Positions 59,078-64,000 of a DNA stretch of 64,000 nt are shown one piece after another. The stretch covers positions 3,472,001 through 3,536,000 of the forward strand of contig NZ_CP108513.1 in assembly GCF_035989285.1 (NCBI RefSeq), given 5' to 3'. Source of the stretch: Streptomyces sp. NBC_01235 (lineage in GTDB: Bacteria; Actinomycetota; Actinomycetes; Streptomycetales; Streptomycetaceae). The notes under the pieces were generated by a model. That model had not been told where the DNA came from, did no database searches, and worked only from the letters and a program-made list of their open reading frames with translations. The position numbers and the translations under genes are program-made. Within the stretch, counting starts at the first letter, position 1. The number at the start of each line of letters is the position of its first letter.

Positions 59078-59986
59078 TCAGCCCTTGGTGCCGCCCGCCG
59101 TGAGGCCGGTCACCAGGTTCTTCTGCACGAGGTAGAAGAACAGGGCGGCGGGTATCGCGATCAGCACCGCGGTGGCGGCCATGAGGTTGCGCTGGGCGTC
59201 GTGCTCGCTGACGAAGGACTGCAGGCCGACGGCAAGCGTGTACTTGTCGTCGCTGAGCATGAACGTCGAGGCGAAGGCGACCTCGCTGAAGGCGGTGAGG
59301 AAGTTGTAGAAGGCGGCCACCGCGAGGCCGGGCTTGGCCAGCGGGAGGATCAGCCGGAAGAAGGTGCCGAAGGGGGTGAGCCCGTCGACGCGTCCCGCCT
59401 CGTCGATCTCGAAGGGGATGGTGTCGAAGTACCCCTTGAGCAGCCAGGCGCTGTACGGGATGACCGTCGTGCAGTAGACGAGGATCAGGCCGAGGTAGTT
59501 GTCGATGAGCTGCAGGTCGGACAGGATCTGGTACATCGGCACCATCAGCACGGCGACCGGGAACATCTGGGTGACCAGCAGCACCCACATGAACTTCTTG
59601 TAGCCGGGGAAGCGCATGCGGGAGACGGCATAGCCGGTGGTGGCGGCGATGAGCACGCCGATGGCCGTGGTGCCGAGCGTGACGATCAGGGAGCTCTTCA
59701 GCCAGTCGAAGAACTGGGTGTGCTCGATGACGAACGTGTAGTTGTCGAACGTCATCTTGTCCCAGATGCCACCCGGGTGCAGGTAGTCGTCCTTGTCCGG
59801 GCCGAGGGACAGGTAGACGAGCCAGCCGATCGGGAAGAGCGCGATCAGGCTCGCGACGATCAGGACGGCGTGGGAGGCGAGGGAGCCGGCGAGGCTGTTC
59901 TCGCCGCGGCGCCGGGCCCGGCGCGGGCCCTTCGCGGAGCGCTGTTCGCTCACGGGGGAGGAGGTCTCGGCTGTGGTGGTACTCAT
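59078..59986 (-). CDS. malG: Maltose/maltodextrin ABC permease MalG
   Basis: 302 residues. A charged cytoplasmic start (RRARRRGENSLAG) leads to six membrane helices. The EAA loop that contacts the ATPase is DEAGRVDGLTPFGTFF then LPLAKPG. LFPIGWLVYLSLG and MFPVAVLMVPMYQIL are typical permease segments. It pairs with MalF to form the channel; no ATPase gene is present, so a shared ATPase such as MsiK is likely, as is known in Streptomyces. It follows malF by 13 bp. Confidence 0.94.
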   Translation of the reverse strand: MSTTTAETSSPVSEQRSAKGPRRARRRGENSLAGSLASHAVLIVASLIALFPIGWLVYLSLGPDKDDYLHPGGIWDKMTFDNYTFVIEHTQFFDWLKSSLIVTLGTTAIGVLIAATTGYAVSRMRFPGYKKFMWVLLVTQMFPVAVLMVPMYQILSDLQLIDNYLGLILVYCTTVIPYSAWLLKGYFDTIPFEIDEAGRVDGLTPFGTFFRLILPLAKPGLAVAAFYNFLTAFSEVAFASTFMLSDDKYTLAVGLQSFVSEHDAQRNLMAATAVLIAIPAALFFYLVQKNLVTGLTAGGTKG

Positions 59987-59999
59987 GGGAACTCCTGCC

Positions 60000-61004
60000 T
60001 CAGATCGCGAGCTGCTGCTCGTTGCGGTTCAGCCAGCGGCGGTAGAACGAGGTGAAGACGATCAGGATGGCCAGCAGCAGGATGCCGTAGGCGGCGGACT
60101 GTGCGAAGTCACGCGGCTGCTGTCCGAAGCCGAGGTAGTACGCCCAGGTGACGAGGATCTGCGCGTCCGGTGCGGTGGTGCCGAACAGCAGGAAGATCAC
60201 GGCGAACTGGTTGAACGTCCAGATGATGCCGAGCAGGACGACGGTGGAGCTGACGGACCTCAGTCCCGGCAGGGTGACGTACCGGAAGCGCTGCCAGGCG
60301 CTCGCGCCGTCCATCTCGGCGGCCTCGTAGAGGGAGGCGTCGATGGCCTGCAGACCGCCGAGCAGCGAGATCATCATGAACGGCACACCGCACCAGGTGT
60401 TGACCATGATCGCGGCGAACCGCTGCCAGAAGGTGTCCTCCAGCCACAGCGGTGTCGGCAGATGCAGGCTGTCGAGCGCGGAGTTGATGATGCCGCCGTC
60501 CGCGAGCATGAAACGCCAGCCGAAAACGGTGACGAAGGTGGGCACCGCCCACGGCAGGACCAGGATCAGCCGGTACACCGTGCGCCCGCGCAGCTTCTGG
60601 TTGAGCAGGAGCGCCAGTCCGAGTCCGATGCCGTAGTGCAGGGCGACACAGGCCGCCGTCCACACGATCGTCCAGATGAAGTGCGACCAGAAGCGGTCGT
60701 AGGCCGTCGGGCCCCACAGGATGTCGGCGTAGTTGTCGAGGCCGATGAACTTGTAGGTGGCATCGATGTGGTTGACGCCGATGGTGCGCGCGGTGTTGAG
60801 GCTGTTGGCGTCGGTCAGCGTCAGGTAGAGGCCGTACACCAGGGGGTACAGGACGAGGACGCCGAGGACGATCGCCACCGGCGCGATCATCGCGTACGCG
60901 TACCAGTGCTTGTGGTAGCCGTGCTTCAGGCGCGTGACCGGCCCGGGCCTCGGCTCACGGTCACCGCGGCGCTTGCCGGTCGCGCGGTCGATGGCGACTG
61001 TCAT
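60000..61004 (-). CDS. malF: Maltose/maltodextrin ABC permease MalF
   Basis: 334 residues. A basic N-terminus (RATGKRRGDREPRPG) is followed by about six membrane helices, with YAMIAPVAIVLGVLVLYPLV first. An EAA-type loop reads YEAAEMDGASAWQRFRYVTLP. It forms the membrane channel with MalG. The gene lies between malE and malG in one operon, with a hairpin after malE that may reduce expression relative to the binding protein. Confidence 0.94.
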   Translation of the reverse strand: MTVAIDRATGKRRGDREPRPGPVTRLKHGYHKHWYAYAMIAPVAIVLGVLVLYPLVYGLYLTLTDANSLNTARTIGVNHIDATYKFIGLDNYADILWGPTAYDRFWSHFIWTIVWTAACVALHYGIGLGLALLLNQKLRGRTVYRLILVLPWAVPTFVTVFGWRFMLADGGIINSALDSLHLPTPLWLEDTFWQRFAAIMVNTWCGVPFMMISLLGGLQAIDASLYEAAEMDGASAWQRFRYVTLPGLRSVSSTVVLLGIIWTFNQFAVIFLLFGTTAPDAQILVTWAYYLGFGQQPRDFAQSAAYGILLLAILIVFTSFYRRWLNRNEQQLAI

Positions 61005-61065
61005 GGTTCGACACCTTCTGGATCTTCACGCTGGGTCTTCGAGGGGGTGTACGGCTCACAGGCCG

Positions 61066-61113
61066 GTGGCCGCCGGATCTCTCCCCCCATGGTGTGGGAG
61101 ATCCGACGGCCAC
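61066..61113 (-). other. Stem-loop between malE and malF
   Basis: Two 16-nt arms (61066-61081, 61098-61113) pair at 15 positions. It lies in the 116-bp gap after the malE stop, a location where binding-protein operons often carry mRNA-stabilising or partly terminating hairpins. Confidence 0.6.
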
Positions 61114-61120
61114 GCGGGGC

Positions 61121-62398
61121 TCACTTGCTGAAGTCCGGCACCAGCTTGGCGATGGCGAGTTCAGCGTTGCTCAGGCCCTTGTCGAGGCTCTCCTTGCCAC
61201 CCGCGACCTTGGGCAGTTCGGTGTCGAGCGGACCCCACAGGGAGCTGTACTCCGGCAGCGCGGGGCGCGGCTGGGCGGAGGACAGGACGGTCTGGTAGCC
61301 GGCGATGGCCGGGTCGGCCTTGACGTCGGCGGTGTAGGCGTCGTCGCGCGTCGGCAGCGTGGAGTTCTTCTGGGCGATGGTCGCCTGGGACGACGCCGAC
61401 GTCATGAAGTTGACGAACTTCAGCGCGGCGGCCTGGTGGGCCTTGTCCGAGCCGGCGTAGACCGAGAGGTTGTGGCCGCCGGTCGGGGCGCCCGCCTTGC
61501 CGGTGGAGCCGGCCGGGACGGTGGCGATGCCGAGGTTGGCCTTGTCCTTGAAGGCGCTGCCCTTGTAGAAGTTCGTGATCTCCCAGGGACCCTGGATGAT
61601 CGCGGCGACCTTGCCGTTGACGAACGCGTCCTGGATGTGGGCGTAGGCGTCGGCGGTGGTGTCGGCCTTGTGCAGGCCCTTGCCGTCGAACAGGCCGAGC
61701 CAGGTGCCGTACGCCTTCTTCGCCGCCGCCGAGTTGACGGTGATCTTCTTGGCCTCGGCGTCGACGGTGTCGGTGCCCTCGCCGTAGAGGAACGGCTGGG
61801 CGTAGTAGCCCGCGGTGGCGGCGCCCCAGTAGCCGTCCACACCGGTCTTGGCCTTGATGGTGGCGGCGGCGGTCTTCAGCTCGTCCCAGGTCTTCGGGGC
61901 GGCGGTGATGCCGGCCTTCGCGAAGAGGTCCTTGTTGTAGACCAGCGCGAGCGTGTCGGTGACGATCGGCACGCCGTACGTCTTGCCCTCGTACTTGGCC
62001 TGCTCGACCAGGTTCGACTTGAACTTGGCCTGGTCCTTGAGGGCGTCGGTGCCGTCCAGCGGCAGGAAGTAGCCCTTCTTGGCGAAGGCGGGGGTCCAGC
62101 CGACCTCGGAACGCAGCACGTCGGGCGCGCCGGAGGCGCCGGCGGCGGTGTCGAACTTGTTCTGCGCCTGGTCGAAGGGCACGTTGACGTACTTGACCTT
62201 GACGTCCTTGTTGGCGGCCTCGAACTGCTTGACCAGGGCCTGGTACGTCGGCGCCTCATTGGTGGCGTTGGAGGTGTCCCACCAGGTGATGGTGACCGGC
62301 CCCGATGAGTTGTCGCTACCGCTGTCGTCCCCGCCGCAGGCCGTCGCCGCGAGGGCGAAGGACGCCACCAGCGCGGTGGCCGCTATGCCACGCCGCAT
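61121..62398 (-). CDS. malE: Maltose/maltodextrin-binding lipoprotein MalE
   Basis: 425 residues from ATG 62398 with AAGGAG upstream. The signal peptide ends at a lipobox-like LAATAC (Cys21), so it is membrane-anchored. The mature part (VTITWWDTSNATNEAPTYQ, KYVNVPFDQAQNKFDTAA, DGYWGAATAGYYAQPFLYG, KVAAIIQGPWEITNF) is a family 1 sugar-binding protein. It captures maltodextrins released by the amylases and delivers them to MalF-MalG. TGCAAG-type sites in the malE-malR gap suggest repression by MalR. Confidence 0.95.
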   Translation of the reverse strand: MRRGIAATALVASFALAATACGGDDSGSDNSSGPVTITWWDTSNATNEAPTYQALVKQFEAANKDVKVKYVNVPFDQAQNKFDTAAGASGAPDVLRSEVGWTPAFAKKGYFLPLDGTDALKDQAKFKSNLVEQAKYEGKTYGVPIVTDTLALVYNKDLFAKAGITAAPKTWDELKTAAATIKAKTGVDGYWGAATAGYYAQPFLYGEGTDTVDAEAKKITVNSAAAKKAYGTWLGLFDGKGLHKADTTADAYAHIQDAFVNGKVAAIIQGPWEITNFYKGSAFKDKANLGIATVPAGSTGKAGAPTGGHNLSVYAGSDKAHQAAALKFVNFMTSASSQATIAQKNSTLPTRDDAYTADVKADPAIAGYQTVLSSAQPRPALPEYSSLWGPLDTELPKVAGGKESLDKGLSNAELAIAKLVPDFSK

Positions 62399-62531
62399 GA
62401 GTTTCTCCTTGAGGGTGAAAGCCCGTATAGCTACAGGAAGCGGTCCCGTCCGCCGTCCCTGCCGACTCCGACGCGCCGTTGCCGCCGCCGGGCGACGTGA
62501 ACGTAACAGCGATGTAAGCGGCACGAAAGAC

Positions 62532-62552
62532 CTTGCAGAAAAAAAGTGCAAG
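62532..62552. promoter_or_regulatory. Candidate MalR operator near malE
   Basis: CTTGCAG at 62532-62538 and TGCAAG at 62547-62552 form an inverted pair in the malE-malR interval, matching the Streptomyces MalR/Reg1 element. Confidence 0.7.
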
Positions 62553-62660
62553 AGATCTCCGAAGTTATCCGCACGTGACCCCTGTGTGACCTCCCCTCGA
62601 CCGCCGTGAGACCGTTGTTGTCGCGGTTGAGCGGCCCCGCAGCGGGGCACGCGACTGCTG

Positions 62661-62684
62661 TGCAAGACTCTGCAAGCTCTTGCC
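62661..62684. promoter_or_regulatory. Candidate MalR operator near malR
   Basis: TGCAAG at 62661 and 62671 are direct repeats spaced 10 bp, followed by CTTGCC at 62679-62684. Another TGCAAG is at 62765. Together with 62532-62552 they occupy the divergent control region 62399-62799. Confidence 0.65.
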
Positions 62685-62799
62685 ATCACTTTCACGAGGG
62701 AGCGCGATGACGCAGCAGCCCGGCGCGGGCCGTTCACCAGGTCGCCCACGGCGTCCGATCGGTGTGCAAGACAGCACCCGACCGGTACAGTCCACCCCT

Positions 62800-63834
62800 G
62801 TGACCACACGGCTTGCCGACATCGCTGCGCAGGCGGGGGTGAGCGAAGCGACCGTCAGCCGCGTCCTCAACGGCAAGCCTGGCGTCGCCGCCACCACCCG
62901 TCAGTCCGTGCTCGCCGCTCTGGACGTTCTGGGCTACGAGCGCCCCGTCCGGTTGCGCCAGCGCAGCGCGGGACTGGTCGGCCTCATCACGCCGGAGCTG
63001 GAGAACCCGATATTCCCGGCCCTGGCCCAGGTCATCGGCCAGGCGCTGACCCGCCAGGGCTACACCCCGGTCCTCGCCACCCAGACCCCGGGCGGCTCCA
63101 CGGAGGACGAGCTGACCGAGATGCTGGTCGACCGCGGCGTCGCCGGCATCATCTACGTCTCCGGCCTGCACGCGGACACGACGGCCGACATGCAGCGCTA
63201 CGAGCAGCTGCGCGCCCAGGGCGTCCCCTTCGTCCTGGTGGACGGCTTCTCCCCCAAGGTGCAGGCCCCCTTCATCTCCCCCGACGACCGGGCGGCGATG
63301 ACCCTGGCGGTCACCCACCTCGTCTCCCTCGGCCACACCCGCGTGGGCCTGGCCCTGGGCCCCAAGCGCTTCGTCCCGGTCCAGCGCAAGATCGAGGGCT
63401 TCGTACGGGCGATGCAGGACCAGCTGCGTCTGAGCCCGGAGACGATCGAGACGGACCTGGTCCAGCACTCCCTCTACACCCTGGAGGGCGGGCAGGCGGC
63501 CACCACGGCCCTGATCGACCGGGGCTGTACGGCGATCGTCTGCGCCAGCGACATGATGGCGCTGGGCGCGATACGAGCGGCCAGGCAACGCGGCCTCGCG
63601 GTCCCGCAGGACATCTCGGTGGTGGGCTTCGACGACTCCCCGCTGATCGCCTTCACCGACCCGCCCCTCACCACGGTCCGCAAGCCGGTCCCCGCGATGG
63701 GCCAGGCCGCCGTCCGCACCCTCCTGGAGGAGATCGGCGGGACTCCTGCGCCGCACAGCGAGTTCGTGTTCATGCCGGAACTGGTGGTACGCGGTTCGAC
63801 GGCTTCGGCGCCCGGGGACCGGAATCGTCCGTAA
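62800..63834 (+). CDS. malR: LacI-family repressor of maltose/starch genes
   Basis: 344 residues from GTG 62800. TTRLADIAAQAGVSEATVSR and VLNGKPGVAATTRQ form the LacI helix-turn-helix and hinge. The core has GLVGLITPELENPIFPALAQ, CASDMMALGAIRAAR and ISVVGFDDSPLIAFTDPPLTT. The length equals what I recall for Streptomyces MalR/Reg1, but an upstream ATG at 62707 with GAGGGAG would give a longer protein. It is divergent from malE and probably represses it, the amylases and itself in the absence of maltodextrin. Confidence 0.92.
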   Translation: MTTRLADIAAQAGVSEATVSRVLNGKPGVAATTRQSVLAALDVLGYERPVRLRQRSAGLVGLITPELENPIFPALAQVIGQALTRQGYTPVLATQTPGGSTEDELTEMLVDRGVAGIIYVSGLHADTTADMQRYEQLRAQGVPFVLVDGFSPKVQAPFISPDDRAAMTLAVTHLVSLGHTRVGLALGPKRFVPVQRKIEGFVRAMQDQLRLSPETIETDLVQHSLYTLEGGQAATTALIDRGCTAIVCASDMMALGAIRAARQRGLAVPQDISVVGFDDSPLIAFTDPPLTTVRKPVPAMGQAAVRTLLEEIGGTPAPHSEFVFMPELVVRGSTASAPGDRNRP

Positions 63835-63957
63835 GACGGAGAAACCGGGTTCCCCCAGTGCGCCAGGAGGAGCCGCGGGAGTCCGCCCGCTGTAGAACGT
63901 GCGAGGCGAACCCGACCGGGGGATGATCGGGCCAAGAGGGCTTTTCTGGCAGACTTT

Positions 63958-64000
63958 ATGTCTATGGGTGAATCGACTGTGACGCCGCGGGAAGGCCGTG
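63958..64000 (+). CDS. Start of a gene that continues past the window (partial)
   Basis: From ATG 63958, MSMGESTVTPREGR is open to the edge; a second in-frame ATG is at 63964. Only 14 residues are visible. The 123 bp between malR and this start contain no other feature I can support. Confidence 0.35.
   Translation, partial: MSMGESTVTPREGR

Noticed and set aside
1..64000. CRISPR arrays, tRNA or rRNA genes, complete transposons
   Set aside because: No regularly spaced direct repeats of CRISPR size, no recognisable tRNA or rRNA sequence and no intact transposase ORF were seen. Short tandem repeats found are coding or intergenic slippage tracts.

Overview
The window is high-G+C actinobacterial chromosome, most likely a Streptomyces. 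It shows strong third-position G/C bias, GTG starts, frequent long GC-rich hairpins instead of U-tract terminators, and Streptomyces-typical families (RDD, DUF4191, NsdA-like regulators, LuxR-type two-component pairs, DUF1996). The order aceE - lipB - lipA - glnA - glnII - amylase/pullulanase - aglA - malGFE - malR agrees with what I remember of the S. coelicolor core region around SCO2183-SCO2232. No rRNA, tRNA, CRISPR array or intact mobile element was seen.

Layout. 1-7.8 kb: the end of aceE, then a WYL regulator, a DUF4240 protein, a secreted amidase, a MarP-like membrane protease, a GNAT enzyme, an SDR epimerase and a flavin oxidase. 8-15.4 kb: an NsdA-like regulator, the lipoate genes lipB and lipA, DUF4191 and RDD membrane proteins, and the type I glutamine synthetase glnA with a GlnR site. 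15.5-20.3 kb: a remarkable 920-residue fusion (nucleoside-phosphorylase domain, membrane helix, solute-binding domain, vWA domain), then htpX and a pspAB-like gene. 20.3-24.1 kb: a rearranged patch with an integrase-like remnant, a TetR regulator divergent from a TetX-like flavin monooxygenase, a broken MFS transporter, a hydrolase and 19-bp tandem repeats. 24.1-31 kb: DUF2252, an AlkZ-like winged-helix protein, an ArsC-family protein, secreted proteins, and a hydrolase/MarR divergent pair around a 33-bp palindrome.

31-40.9 kb: glnII with its own GlnR site, a HEAT-repeat protein, a receiver-less winged-helix protein preceded by a 40-codon ORF, an SDR protein, a histidine kinase/LuxR response-regulator pair, a secreted DUF1996 protein and a lipoprotein. 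40.9-46.6 kb: a sigma-like protein fused to a large extracytoplasmic part, a decayed reductase pseudogene carrying a Streptomyces palindromic repeat, a TetR regulator, a CHMI tautomerase and a receiver-SpoIIE phosphatase.

46.6-64 kb is a starch and maltodextrin island. A 1806-residue secreted amylopullulanase, an alpha-amylase with two CBM20 domains and a second alpha-amylase degrade alpha-glucan outside the cell. MalE-MalF-MalG import the maltodextrins and AglA cleaves them in the cytoplasm. The LacI-family regulator MalR, divergent from malE, probably controls the set through TGCAAG/CTTGCA elements seen upstream of malE, malR and the amylase genes.
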